In this document: piece after piece, positions 14,837 through 23,727 of the stretch
Numbering within the stretch: position 1 is the stretch's first letter
Layout of the letters: every line of letters begins with the position of its first letter
Assembly: GCF_015356855.1 (NCBI RefSeq)
Contig: NZ_ARXR01000024.1
Coordinates: 1-43,379, forward strand
Direction of reading: 5' to 3'
DNA from: Alloalcanivorax venustensis ISO4
GTDB lineage: Bacteria; Pseudomonadota; Gammaproteobacteria; Pseudomonadales; Alcanivoracaceae
Length of the DNA: 43,379 nt
Translations under genes and position numbers: made by a program
The notes under the pieces: model-generated
Database searches by the model: none
What the model saw: the letters and a program-made list of their open reading frames with translations, nothing else
Told to the model about the DNA's origin: nothing

Positions 14837-14837
<1 letters not shown>

Positions 14838-15661
14838 CAAAACGTGCCTCCAGGGAGAGCGAACCAGTTGAGCCCCGCCAGGGCCACCGGCAGGGCCGCC
14901 GTGACGCTGTCGATGCGGTCGAGCATGCCGCCGTGGCCCGGCAGCACGGTGCCGCTGTCCTTGATGCCGCGCTGGCGCTTGGCCATGCTCTCGAACAGGT
15001 CGCCGAGCACCGACGCCAGCACGGTGAGCAGCGCCACCATCATCAGCGCCGGCAGCGACGCGTCCAGCCAGCCGGTGTAGAACACCGCGGCCACCACCAC
15101 CAGCGCCAGCGCCACGCCGCCCAGCAGGCCTTCCACGGTCTTGCCGGGGCTCACCGCCGGCGCCAGCTTGCGGCGGCCGAAGGCACGGCCGGCGAAATAG
15201 GCACCGGTGTCCGCCGCCCATACCCAGACCAGCACGAACAGCAGCGCCCAGGGCCCGGCCAGGCCGAGCGCGCCGTTATCCTGCAGTTCCACCACCGCCA
15301 TCCAGGCGGGCACCAGCAACAGCCAGCCCACCGGCACCAGCACCGCCGGGCGGAACCAGTGACTGGCGGTACGCGGGTAGCCGAGCACCGCCACCAGCGC
15401 CAGCAGCCACCACAGCGGCAGCGTGTTCAGCACCCAGGCCGGGCGGAACACTTCGGCGCCCAGCATCAACAGCGCCAGGGACAGGCACCAGAGCAGGCGC
15501 GCCGCCGAGGAGAAACGGGCCATCATCGCCGACCATTCCCAGCCGCCGATCAGGAAAAACGCGCCCGCCACCAGGGCGAAGGGGCCCCGCTCCAGGCCGA
15601 ATACCGCGCCAAGAACGACCGGCAGCAGCGCCAGGGCGGTGATCACCCGCAATTTAAGCAT
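14837..15661 (-). CDS. cdsA: Phosphatidate cytidylyltransferase
   Basis: CdsA makes CDP-diacylglycerol from phosphatidic acid and CTP, the branch point to all phospholipids in this cell. The 274-residue protein is largely hydrophobic, with about eight membrane segments starting at the N-terminal [18 protein letters not shown]. The family signature is recognisable near the C-terminal third as [12 protein letters not shown], preceded by [16 protein letters not shown] with the conserved acidic residue. Its ATG shares a base with the uppS TAA (TAATG), so the two are tightly coupled. Confidence 0.95.
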
Positions 15662-16443
15662 TATTGTTCTCCCTTGAGGCGCTCCACCTCTTCCCCGGAA
15701 CGACCGAAACGACGCTGACGGCCGGCGTAATCCGCCAGGGCGGCATCAAAAGCGTCGGCGTCGAAATCCGGCCACAGCACCGGGGTAAAATAGAATTCAC
15801 TGTACGCGCTTTGCCACAGCAGGAAGTTGCTGAGGCGCTGTTCGCCGCCGGTGCGGATCAGCAGATCCGGCGCCGGCAGGTCCGCCATGCTGACCTCAGC
15901 GCCGAGGGCCTCGGCGTCGACCCGCTCCAGGGCCAGTTCGCCGTCGCGCACCCGGCGCGCCAGCTCGGCGGCGGCCTGGGCCAGATCCCACTGGCCGCCG
16001 TAATTCACCGCCACCACCACGGTCATCCGCTGGTTGCCGGCGGTGCGCTGCTCGGCGTCGGCCATGCCCCGGCGCAGATCCTCGCCGAACGCGGCGCGCT
16101 CGCCGATGAAACGCAGCCGCACGCCGTTTTCCTGCAGTTCGTTCACCCGTTCGCCCAGGGCGCGCACGAACAGCCCCATCAGATGATTCACTTCCTCCGG
16201 GGGCCGGCGCCAGTTCTCGGAACTGAAGGCGAACAGGGTGACCACTTCCACGCCGCGTTGGCCGGCCCGGCGGATCACCGTCTGCACCGCGTTCTCACCG
16301 GCCCGGTGGCCTTCCACGCCGGGCAGATCACGGCGGCGCGCCCAGCGGTTGTTGCCATCCATAATGATGGCCACATGGCGGGGAACGGCGCCCTGATGGG
16401 AGTCGATATCGGGAGCGGAGGAGTCGGCTTTGCTGTCTTCCAT
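15661..16443 (-). CDS. uppS: Undecaprenyl diphosphate synthase (cis-prenyltransferase)
   Basis: UppS extends farnesyl diphosphate with eight isopentenyl units to the C55 carrier lipid for peptidoglycan and O-antigen. The product is about 260 residues (E. coli 253). HVAIIMDGNNRWA carries the catalytic Asp, and FAFSSENWRRP and DLLIRTGGEQRLSNFLLWQSAYSEFYF are the remaining conserved regions. The ATG at 16441-16443 has no visible Shine-Dalgarno; instead a run of seven T belonging to a terminator-like hairpin directly precedes it (see 16444-16479). It is the first gene of the long minus-strand envelope operon. Confidence 0.95.
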   Translation of the reverse strand: MEDSKADSSAPDIDSHQGAVPRHVAIIMDGNNRWARRRDLPGVEGHRAGENAVQTVIRRAGQRGVEVVTLFAFSSENWRRPPEEVNHLMGLFVRALGERVNELQENGVRLRFIGERAAFGEDLRRGMADAEQRTAGNQRMTVVVAVNYGGQWDLAQAAAELARRVRDGELALERVDAEALGAEVSMADLPAPDLLIRTGGEQRLSNFLLWQSAYSEFYFTPVLWPDFDADAFDAALADYAGRQRRFGRSGEEVERLKGEQ

Positions 16444-16479
16444 AAAAAAACATCGGGCTGCGGTGGGTCCGCATCCCGA
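16444..16479 (-). terminator. Terminator-like hairpin between frr and uppS, U-tract abutting the uppS ATG
   Basis: On the minus strand an arm CGGGATGCGG (469-478 in the last digits, written 16478 to 16469) pairs with CCGCAGCCCG (16463 to 16454) with one mismatch and a 5-base loop, followed within three bases by seven T (16450-16444). The shape is that of an intrinsic terminator for the pyrH-frr transcript. The next base after the T-run is the A of the uppS start codon. A second, GC-only hairpin sits just downstream of the frr stop (16512-16534). Confidence 0.7.
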
Positions 16480-16511
16480 ATTCACCCGTACAGTGTGTTT
16501 GGACGACGGTC

Positions 16512-16534
16512 GGCGGGCGCCCTTGCGCCCCGCC
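16512..16534 (-). other. GC-rich hairpin just after the frr stop
   Basis: The arms GGCGGGGCGC and GCGCCCGCC pair around an AAGG loop, with one bulged G, immediately 3' of the frr stop codon. There is no U-tract here. It may protect the 3' end or act together with the terminator-like hairpin 33 bases further on. Confidence 0.45.
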
Positions 16535-16536
16535 AC

Positions 16537-17094
16537 TTATACCGTCATCAACTCCTCTTCCTTGGTTTTGAGCATGGCGTCGGCTTCGGCCACGCTTTTA
16601 TCGGTGAGCTGCTGAATCTGCTCTTCGCCGTGGCGGGCTTCGTCCTCGGAGATTTCCTTCTCCTTGAGCAGATCTTTCAGGTCGCCGTTGGCGTCACGGC
16701 GGATATTGCGGATCGCCACCCGGGCGTGCTCGACTTCAGCGCGCACCACTTTCACCAGGTCCTTGCGGGTTTCCTCGGTGAGCGGCGGCAGCGGCAGTCG
16801 GATCACCGTGCCGGCGGTGGAGGGGTTCAGGCCCAGATCGGAGGTCATGATCGCTTTCTCAACCTCCGGAACCAGGGAGCGGTCGAACGGCGACACCACC
16901 AGGGTGCGGCCCTCTTCCACGGAAATGTTGGCCAACTGGCTGAGCGGCGTGGGCGAACCGTAGTAGGCCACGGTCACACCGTCCAGCAGGCTCGGATGCG
17001 CCCGTCCGGTGCGCACCCGCTTGAGTGCCACGTCGAGCGATTCCAGACTCTTCTTCATGCGCGACTGGGCGTCCTTCTTGATATCCTCGATCAC
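16537..17094 (-). CDS. frr: Ribosome recycling factor
   Basis: RRF works with EF-G to split post-termination ribosomes. The product is exactly the usual 185 residues and collinear with the family: [20 protein letters not shown] at the start, [16 protein letters not shown] in the long helical domain, [16 protein letters not shown], and a C-terminal helix rich in Glu/Lys ([26 protein letters not shown]). It starts 2 bp after the pyrH stop, the standard pyrH-frr pairing. Confidence 0.98.
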   Translation of the reverse strand: MIEDIKKDAQSRMKKSLESLDVALKRVRTGRAHPSLLDGVTVAYYGSPTPLSQLANISVEEGRTLVVSPFDRSLVPEVEKAIMTSDLGLNPSTAGTVIRLPLPPLTEETRKDLVKVVRAEVEHARVAIRNIRRDANGDLKDLLKEKEISEDEARHGEEQIQQLTDKSVAEADAMLKTKEEELMTV

Positions 17095-17096
17095 CT

Positions 17097-17846
17097 TTAT
17101 TCCTCGCCTTCTTTGTCAGCCACAACCAGGGTGCCTTCGTTGCCGCCCAGCATCAGGCCGAGCAGCGCGCCCTGCTTGTTCATGTTAAATACCCGCAACG
17201 GCATGCCGTGGTCACGGCACAGGCAGATGGCGGTCAGATCCATCACCCCGAGCTTGCGGTCAATCACCTCGTCGTAGGTGAGGTGATCGTACTTCTCCGC
17301 CTGGGGGTTCGTCACCGGGTCGTCGTTGTAGACGCCGTCCACCTTGGTGGCCTTGAGCACCACGTCGGCGCTGATCTCGATACCGCGCAGACAGGCCGCG
17401 GAATCCGTGGTGAAAAACGGATTGCCGGTGCCGGCGCAGAAAATCACCACTTCGCCGTTCTTCAGGTGCCGGTTGGCGTTGCGGTGGTCATAATGCTCCA
17501 CGATGCCGCTCATGGGAATGGCCGACATCAGCCGGGTGCGGATATTGGACCGTTCCAGGGCGTCACGCAGCGCCAGGCCGTTCATCACCGTGGCCAGCAT
17601 GCCCATATGATCGCCCGCCACCCGGTCCAGGCCGGCGGTCTGCAGCGCGGCGCCGCGGAACAGGTTGCCGCCGCCGACCACCAGGCCCACCTGAACGCCG
17701 ATGCCCACCAGCTGGCCGATTTCCAATGACAGGGTGTCCAGCACCCGCGGGTCGATTCCAAACCCCTCTTCGCCCGCCAGCGCTTCACCGCTCAATTTCA
17801 GCAGAATACGGTTGTAGCGCGGCGAGCGCTCCTTGTTCTTGGCCAT
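17097..17846 (-). CDS. pyrH: UMP kinase
   Basis: PyrH phosphorylates UMP to UDP and is a hexameric, allosterically controlled enzyme of the amino-acid-kinase fold. The 249-residue product contains [13 protein letters not shown] at the N-terminus, [11 protein letters not shown] in the nucleotide-binding core, and a C-terminal segment with [17 protein letters not shown] and [24 protein letters not shown] 17844-17846 was chosen over an in-frame ATG 7 codons upstream because GGAG lies 8 bases before it. Unlike the common rpsB-tsf-pyrH-frr run, a terminator and a 321-bp gap separate it from tsf, so it probably has its own promoter. Confidence 0.97.
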   Translation of the reverse strand: MAKNKERSPRYNRILLKLSGEALAGEEGFGIDPRVLDTLSLEIGQLVGIGVQVGLVVGGGNLFRGAALQTAGLDRVAGDHMGMLATVMNGLALRDALERSNIRTRLMSAIPMSGIVEHYDHRNANRHLKNGEVVIFCAGTGNPFFTTDSAACLRGIEISADVVLKATKVDGVYNDDPVTNPQAEKYDHLTYDEVIDRKLGVMDLTAICLCRDHGMPLRVFNMNKQGALLGLMLGGNEGTLVVADKEGEE

Positions 17847-17899
17847 CTCTTGATCTCCGCCACTCATGAATACCCGCCGTTCATCTCAATCCATTCAGC

Positions 17900-17927
17900 A
17901 CACTACCCCGCCGGAGGCAGGATGCAA
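17900..17927 (-). promoter_or_regulatory. Candidate sigma-70 promoter for pyrH-frr
   Basis: On the minus strand TTGCAT (17927-17922) and TAGTGT (17905-17900) are separated by 16 bases, directly downstream of the tsf terminator and about 55 bases before the pyrH start. The match is moderate. Position between a strong terminator and an essential gene is the main support. Confidence 0.4.
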
Positions 17928-17931
17928 GTCG

Positions 17932-17969
17932 AAAAAAACGCCTTGCTGGTCAGGCCAGCAAGGCGTTTT
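17932..17969 (-). terminator. Strong intrinsic terminator of the rpsB-tsf operon
   Basis: A perfect 15-base inverted repeat (AAAACGCCTTGCTGG at 17935-17949 and its complement at 17955-17969) has a 5-base loop. Read on the minus strand it is followed by seven T (17938-17932). It lies about 200 bases downstream of the tsf stop codon. Confidence 0.9.
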
Positions 17970-18172
17970 GTGGCTTCCGCACAACCGGCTTTCCCGGAAC
18001 GGCGCCGGAAGCAGGCGCCACCAGTCGCGCTGGTCGTGCTGCGAAGCGGCTTACCCGGCCAGGCCGTGCCGGCCATCCCTGGCGCCACGCCATCGCATTC
18101 GGAAAGCCCGGCCCGGCCATCCCTGGCCGGTCGCTGATCGCGCTGCGAAGCGGTGCTTCGGTCGCGATCAGC
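17970..18172. repeat. REP-like GC-rich repeats in the tsf-pyrH gap
   Basis: This stretch holds no plausible gene. Two 22-base direct repeats (18028-18049 and 18132-18153, two differences, both ending CTGCGAAGCGG) lie 104 bases apart. CGGCCATCCCTGGC occurs twice (18070-18083, 18114-18127). A GCTGATCGCG/CGCGATCAGC inverted repeat (18133-18142, 18163-18172) overlaps the tsf stop codon and encloses a second stem (CGAAGC/GCTTCG). The arrangement resembles degenerate REP-type elements found at operon ends. Confidence 0.5.
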
Positions 18173-19049
18173 CCTTAGCCTGCGCCATGACTTCAGCCGC
18201 GAAGTCGACTTCTTCTTTCTCGATGCCTTCGCCGACCACCAGACGCTCAAACGCCAGTACTTCGGCGCCCGCGTCCTTGACCAGCTGACCCACGGTGGTG
18301 TTGGGGTCCTTCACGAACGGCTGATCGGTGAGGCTGACTTCCTTCAGGAACTTGTTGATCCGGCCACCGACCATCTTCTCGACGATCTCGGCGGGCTTGC
18401 CTTCCATGTCCGGCTGGGCGCGGATGATTTCACGCTCTTTTTCCAGCACGTCCTCGGGCACGTTCTCGGAGTTCACCACCATCGGCGCCACGGCGGCCAC
18501 GTGCATGCACACGTCCTTGGCCAGCTCCGGCTCGCCGCCGGACAGCGCGGTCAGCACGCCGATCTTGCCGCCGTGCACGTAGGAACCGACCACGCCGTCG
18601 GTGGCGTTCAGGCGCACCGCGCGGCGAACCTGGATGTTTTCACCGATTTTCTGAACCAGTGACTCGCGCGCCTGTTCCACGGTGGAGCCGTCTTCCAGGC
18701 TCAGCGCCACGATCTTGGCGGCGTCCACTTCGTCCGCGTCCAGGGCGGCCTGGGCCACCTTGTTGGCGAAGCCCAGGAAGTTGTCATCACGGGCCACGAA
18801 GTCGGTTTCGGAGTTGATCTCCACCATCACCGCGCGCTTGCGGTCTTCGGTGGTAGCCACCATCACCACGCCTTCGGCGGCGGTGCGGCCGGCTTTCTTG
18901 GCGGCTTTCGCCTGGCCGGATTTGCGCAGATCGTCGATCGCGCGCTCAATGTCACCCTCAGCGGCGACCAGGGCCTTCTTGCACTCCATCATGCCGAGAC
19001 CGGTGCGCTCGCGGAGCTCTTTAACCATTGAAGCAGTTACAGCAGCCAT
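18168..19049 (-). CDS. tsf: Translation elongation factor Ts
   Basis: EF-Ts is the nucleotide exchange factor that regenerates EF-Tu-GTP. The 293-residue product has the N-terminal UBA-like helix motif [19 protein letters not shown], the [10 protein letters not shown] motif whose Asp-Phe contacts EF-Tu, and the core subdomains through the C-terminal [14 protein letters not shown]. An AGAGGT sequence precedes the ATG by 4 bases. It follows rpsB by 73 bp, as in most bacteria. The stop codon sits within an inverted repeat. Confidence 0.98.
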   Translation of the reverse strand: MAAVTASMVKELRERTGLGMMECKKALVAAEGDIERAIDDLRKSGQAKAAKKAGRTAAEGVVMVATTEDRKRAVMVEINSETDFVARDDNFLGFANKVAQAALDADEVDAAKIVALSLEDGSTVEQARESLVQKIGENIQVRRAVRLNATDGVVGSYVHGGKIGVLTALSGGEPELAKDVCMHVAAVAPMVVNSENVPEDVLEKEREIIRAQPDMEGKPAEIVEKMVGGRINKFLKEVSLTDQPFVKDPNTTVGQLVKDAGAEVLAFERLVVGEGIEKEEVDFAAEVMAQAKG

Positions 19050-19094
19050 GCTTACCTCTTTAAATCTTTGAATCGGGGAACAACCCCCGGTGTC

Positions 19095-19115
19095 GGGGCG
19101 GGCCACGCCCGCCCC
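19095..19115 (-). other. Perfect hairpin in the rpsB-tsf spacer
   Basis: A 9-base perfect stem (GGGGCGGGC with GCCCGCCCC, 3-base loop) lies just 3' of the rpsB stop; a smaller GGGG/CCCC stem-loop follows at about 19076-19089. There is no U-tract, so it is not a full terminator. It may attenuate tsf relative to rpsB or set an mRNA processing end; this is inference. Confidence 0.5.
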
Positions 19116-19122
19116 GGCGTCA

Positions 19123-19878
<756 letters not shown>

Positions 19879-19891
19879 GGTCTTTCTCCAA

Positions 19892-19926
19892 TTGGGTTAG
19901 GCCTCCACGATTCCCGCATGACCCAA
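19892..19926 (-). promoter_or_regulatory. rpsB leader stem close to the start codon, possible S2 autoregulatory element
   Basis: In the minus-strand transcript TTGGGT (19926-19921) can pair with ACCCAA (19897-19892), closing a loop that contains ATGCGGGAATCGTGGAGGC. The helix ends only a few bases before the GGAG ribosome-binding site of rpsB. S2-mediated control of rpsB-tsf through a structured leader is established in gammaproteobacteria; assigning it to this helix is my inference from position. Confidence 0.4.
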
Positions 19927-20079
19927 CCCCCTCTACTCTGTGCCGCCGCGCTTTCGTCGCGGTGACAGTGATCAAGCAGGAAGGCACCCAGGGCCATGTG
20001 ACGGAACGTGTGTGATTTCCCTTCGCCGACACCGAGCGGGTACAATGTTGCACCGCCCATGAGCGACAAAGGCGCGCGC

Positions 20080-20108
20080 TTTATACCACAAGCGCCCCTG
20101 CCGGGCAA
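20080..20108 (-). promoter_or_regulatory. rpsB promoter with GC-rich discriminator
   Basis: On the minus strand TTGCCC (20108-20103), a 17-base spacer and TATAAA (20085-20080) are followed at once by GCGCGCGCC. A GC-rich discriminator after the -10 is typical of growth-rate- and ppGpp-controlled ribosomal promoters. It gives a leader of about 190 nt before rpsB. The remainder of the 313-bp rpsB-map gap (19879-20191) holds no gene. A weak plus-strand TATACA near 20120 could serve map, but no good -35 accompanies it. Confidence 0.7.
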
Positions 20109-20191
20109 CGGAAAAGCGGTATACAAGACACCGCCCCGCCCCCGCATTTGCCGCCCAAGACACTGAAAACGCTGGAGTTTCTCTGATCAAC

Positions 20192-20968
20192 ATGAACGTC
20201 ACCATAAAAACCCCGGAAGACATCGCGAAAATGCGCGAAGCGGGCCGCCTGGCCGCCGAAGTTCTGGAAATGATCGGCGAGCACGTCCAGCCCGGGGTCA
20301 CCACCGAGGAACTGGACCGCATCTGCCACGACCACATCGTCAACAAGCAGAACGCCGTCCCCGCCTGCCTGGGCTACCGGGGCTTCCCGAAGTCGATATG
20401 CACATCGGTGAATAATGTGATCTGCCACGGGATTCCCAACGAGAAAAAGGTGCTCAAAAAGGGCGACATCCTTAATATCGACGTCACCGTCATCAAGGAC
20501 GGCTGGCACGGCGACACCAGCAAGATGTACTACGTGGGCGAGCCCTCGGTGCTGGCCCAGCGGCTGGTGGACACCACCCGCGAGTGCATGCTGGCCGGCA
20601 TCAAGATGGTGCGGCCCGGCGTGCGCCTGGGCGATATCGGCCACACCATCCAGAAACTGGCGGAGTCCGAGCGCTTCTCCGTGGTGCGCGAGTACTGCGG
20701 GCACGGTATCGGCCAGGTGTTCCACGAAGATCCGCAGGTGCTGCATTACGGCAAGCCCGGCACCGGCCTGGAGCTGCAGGAAGGCATGGTGTTCACCATC
20801 GAGCCGATGATCAACGCCGGCAAAGCCCATAATAAGGTGCTGCCCGACGGCTGGACCGTGGTCACCAAGGATCGCAAGCTGTCCGCCCAGTGGGAGCATA
20901 CCCTGGCGGTCACCGCCGACGGTTACGAGGTACTCACCGCCCGTCAGGAAGAATCCGATCTGTACTAA
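20192..20968 (+). CDS. map: Type I methionine aminopeptidase
   Basis: Map removes the initiator methionine from nascent proteins. The 258-residue product matches the short type I form (E. coli 264). The five metal ligands are in their expected motifs: NIDVTVIKDGWHGDTSKMY (two Asp), GHGIGQVFHEDPQVLHY (His), FTIEPMIN (Glu) and QWEHTLAVT (Glu). A GGAG lies 14 bases before the ATG, rather far, so initiation may be weak. It is divergent from rpsB, as in many gammaproteobacteria, and precedes glnD by 36 bp. Confidence 0.97.
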   Translation: MNVTIKTPEDIAKMREAGRLAAEVLEMIGEHVQPGVTTEELDRICHDHIVNKQNAVPACLGYRGFPKSICTSVNNVICHGIPNEKKVLKKGDILNIDVTVIKDGWHGDTSKMYYVGEPSVLAQRLVDTTRECMLAGIKMVRPGVRLGDIGHTIQKLAESERFSVVREYCGHGIGQVFHEDPQVLHYGKPGTGLELQEGMVFTIEPMINAGKAHNKVLPDGWTVVTKDRKLSAQWEHTLAVTADGYEVLTARQEESDLY

Positions 20969-21004
20969 CGCCGTCTTTAACGCCGTTGCCGAGGCCGCCC
21001 CGTT

Positions 21005-23698
21005 ATGAACCTGGATCCGCCGATGAGCCAAGACTCGCTGCTCGACACCCTGCGCGACAGTGATCAGCCGGGGCTCGCCGCCCGGGAGTTCCTGGAGGCC
21101 GGCCAGGCGCGTCTCGACGAGGCCTTTCACGAAGCGCCGATCACCGAGCTGGTGCACGGCCGCGCCCGGCTGGTGGACCGGGTGCTGATCGCCGCCTGGT
21201 CGCTGTTCGGCCTGGACCGCTTTGACGAGACCGCCCTGGTGGCGGTGGGCGGCTACGGCCGCGGCGAACTGCACCCGCACTCCGACGTGGACCTGATGGT
21301 GCTGTTCCGCGACGCCCCCAACCCGGAGGCCTGCTCCGCCCTGGAAGGCTTCGTCGCCTTTCTGTGGGACATCGGCCTGGAAATCGGCCACAGCGTGCGC
21401 ACCCTGGACGAGTGCGTGAGCCTGGCGGGCCAGGACATCACCGTGGCCACCAATATCATGGAAGCACGCACCCTGGCCGGCGACGACCGGGTGCGCGCGG
21501 ATCTCGCGGTGCTCACCGGGCCGGACGCCATGTGGCCCAACGACCGCTTCTTCGCCGCCAAATGGGAAGAGCAGACCGCCCGCCACCGCAAGTTCAACGA
21601 CACCGAATACAACCTGGAACCGGACATCAAGAACGCCCCCGGCGGCCTGCGCGACGTGCAGATGATCGCCTGGGTGGCAAAGCGGCATTTCGGCGCCGAC
21701 AGCCTGGAAGCGCTGGTCGACGCCGGCTTCCTCACCGCTGACGAGCACCGCGTGCTGAGCAAGTGCCTGGAGTCGCTGTGGCGGATCCGCTGGCAGCTGC
21801 ACGGCCTCACCGGCCGCAACGAAAACCGCCTGCTGTTCGATCACCAGCGCCAGCTCGCCGAACGCCTCGGCCACAAGGACTCCGACGCCAACCTGGCGGT
21901 GGAACAATTGATGAAGCGCTTCTACCGCGTGGCACTGGCGCTTTCGGTGCTCAACGAGATGCTGCTGCAGCTGTTCGACGAGGTGATCCTGCGCGCCGGC
22001 GAGCCGGAGAACGTGCGCCCGCTCAACCGCCGTTTCCAGGTGCGCAACGACTATCTGGAAATCAGCGCCCCGGACGTGTTCCGCAAGCACCCCTCGGCGA
22101 TCCTCGAGGTGTTCGTGCTGCTGGCCCAGAACCCGGACCTGAAAGGGGTGCGCGCCGCCACCGTGCGCGCGCTGATCGAGTCGCGTCCGCTGATCGACGA
22201 CGCCTTCCGCCAGGAACCGGCCCACACCGCCCTGTTCATGCAGCTGCTGCGCAGCCCGCACGCGCTGTTCTCGCAACTGCGCCGCATGAAACGCTACGGC
22301 ATCCTCGGCAAGTACCTGCCCGAGTTCGGCCGCATCATCGGCATGATGCAGTACGACCTGTTCCATATTTACACCGTGGACGCGCACACCCTGCTGGTGA
22401 TCAAGAACATGCGGCGCCTGCGCTACGACGACCAGCGCGACGAATTCCCGGTGGCCTGCGAGGTGTTCTACCGGCTGCCCAAGCCCGAGCTGCTGTACGT
22501 GGCCGGGCTCTACCACGACATCGCCAAGGGCCGCGGCGGCGACCACTCCGAGCTGGGCGCCGACGACGCCATCGCCTTCTGTCAGCGCCACGGCCTCACC
22601 AACTGGGACGCCAAGCTGGTGGCCTGGCTGGTGCGCAACCACCTGACCATGAGCGTCACCGCCCAGCGCAAGGACATTTCCGACCCGGACGTGGTGCATG
22701 AATTCGCGCGCACCGTGGGCGACCTGGTGCATCTGGATTATCTCTATGTGCTCACCGTGGCCGACATCAACGCCACCAACCCGGCGCTGTGGAACTCCTG
22801 GCGCGCCTCGCTGATGCGTCAGCTCTACCTGGAGACCAAACGCGCCCTGCGGCGCGGTCTGAACAACCCCCAGGACAAACAGGACTGGATCGACGAGACC
22901 CGCGACGACGCCCTCAAGCTGCTCACCGAGCGCGACCACGACCCGCACGCCATCGAAGCGCTGTGGGCCAACATCGGCGACGAATATTTCCTGCGTGAAA
23001 CGCCCTGGGACATCGCCTGGCACACCGAGGCGCTGCTGGAACGCACCAACAAGGAAGACCCGCTGGTATTGATCCGCGAGTCGGAAACCAGCCCGGGCAA
23101 CCTGGAAGGCGGCTCGCAGATCTTTATCTACACGCCGGACACCCGCAACCTGTTCGCCGCCACGGTGAACGCGCTGGACAGCCTCGGGCTGACCATTATG
23201 GACGCGCGCATTATTACCAGCGCCGACGGTTTCAGCCTGGACACCTATATCGTGCTCGACGAGAACGGCACGCCCATCGGTAACGACTGGCCGCGCATCG
23301 AATACATCCGCAAAACGCTCACCGAAACGCTCAAGCAGCCGGAAAATTTCGGCGCCACCGTGAGCCGGCGCATGCCGCGCCGCCACAAGCATTTCGATGT
23401 GCCCACCCAGGTGATGATCAGCAACGACATCGTCAACGACCGCTCGGTGGTGGAGGTCCAGACCCTCGACCGCCCCGGCCTGCTGGCGCATATCGGCCGT
23501 ATCTTCGTGCAGTTCGAACTGCTGGTGCAGAACGCGCGCATCGCCACCCTGGGGGAAAAAGCGGAGGACGTCTTCTTCGTCACCGACCTGGAAGGCCAGC
23601 CGGTCTCCGACCCGGAGTTGTGCCAGCGTCTGCAGGCCACGCTCAAGCAGGAGCTGGACGATTACAGCAAAACCGACCCCATGTCGGTCACCATCTAA
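21005..23698 (+). CDS. glnD: Bifunctional PII uridylyltransferase / uridylyl-removing enzyme
   Basis: GlnD senses glutamine and attaches or removes UMP on PII proteins (GlnB/GlnK), setting the nitrogen state of the cell. The 897-residue product has the nucleotidyltransferase motif GGYGRGELHPHSDVDLM at about residues 82-98, the HD hydrolase motif YHDIAKGRGGDHSELG at about 504, and two C-terminal ACT domains (FIYTPDTRNLFAATVNALD and VEVQTLDRPGLLAHIGRIF) that bind glutamine. The first ATG is used; one 6 codons later (21023) is an alternative. A likely substrate, GlnK, is encoded in this same window at 42744-43082. Confidence 0.97.
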   Translation: MNLDPPMSQDSLLDTLRDSDQPGLAAREFLEAGQARLDEAFHEAPITELVHGRARLVDRVLIAAWSLFGLDRFDETALVAVGGYGRGELHPHSDVDLMVLFRDAPNPEACSALEGFVAFLWDIGLEIGHSVRTLDECVSLAGQDITVATNIMEARTLAGDDRVRADLAVLTGPDAMWPNDRFFAAKWEEQTARHRKFNDTEYNLEPDIKNAPGGLRDVQMIAWVAKRHFGADSLEALVDAGFLTADEHRVLSKCLESLWRIRWQLHGLTGRNENRLLFDHQRQLAERLGHKDSDANLAVEQLMKRFYRVALALSVLNEMLLQLFDEVILRAGEPENVRPLNRRFQVRNDYLEISAPDVFRKHPSAILEVFVLLAQNPDLKGVRAATVRALIESRPLIDDAFRQEPAHTALFMQLLRSPHALFSQLRRMKRYGILGKYLPEFGRIIGMMQYDLFHIYTVDAHTLLVIKNMRRLRYDDQRDEFPVACEVFYRLPKPELLYVAGLYHDIAKGRGGDHSELGADDAIAFCQRHGLTNWDAKLVAWLVRNHLTMSVTAQRKDISDPDVVHEFARTVGDLVHLDYLYVLTVADINATNPALWNSWRASLMRQLYLETKRALRRGLNNPQDKQDWIDETRDDALKLLTERDHDPHAIEALWANIGDEYFLRETPWDIAWHTEALLERTNKEDPLVLIRESETSPGNLEGGSQIFIYTPDTRNLFAATVNALDSLGLTIMDARIITSADGFSLDTYIVLDENGTPIGNDWPRIEYIRKTLTETLKQPENFGATVSRRMPRRHKHFDVPTQVMISNDIVNDRSVVEVQTLDRPGLLAHIGRIFVQFELLVQNARIATLGEKAEDVFFVTDLEGQPVSDPELCQRLQATLKQELDDYSKTDPMSVTI

Positions 23699-23727
23699 TT
23701 ACCTTTGCGCCGTATTTAAGGAACACC

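Noticed and set aside
17903-18250. Possible 115-codon minus-strand gene in the tsf-pyrH gap
   Set aside because: It overlaps the tsf end out of frame, crosses the terminator stem and has no ribosome-binding site or motif.
20081-23491. A 1136-codon minus-strand frame opposite map and glnD
   Set aside because: Same GC-bias artefact; composition is His/Val/Gln/Gly-rich without domains, and both opposing genes are intact.
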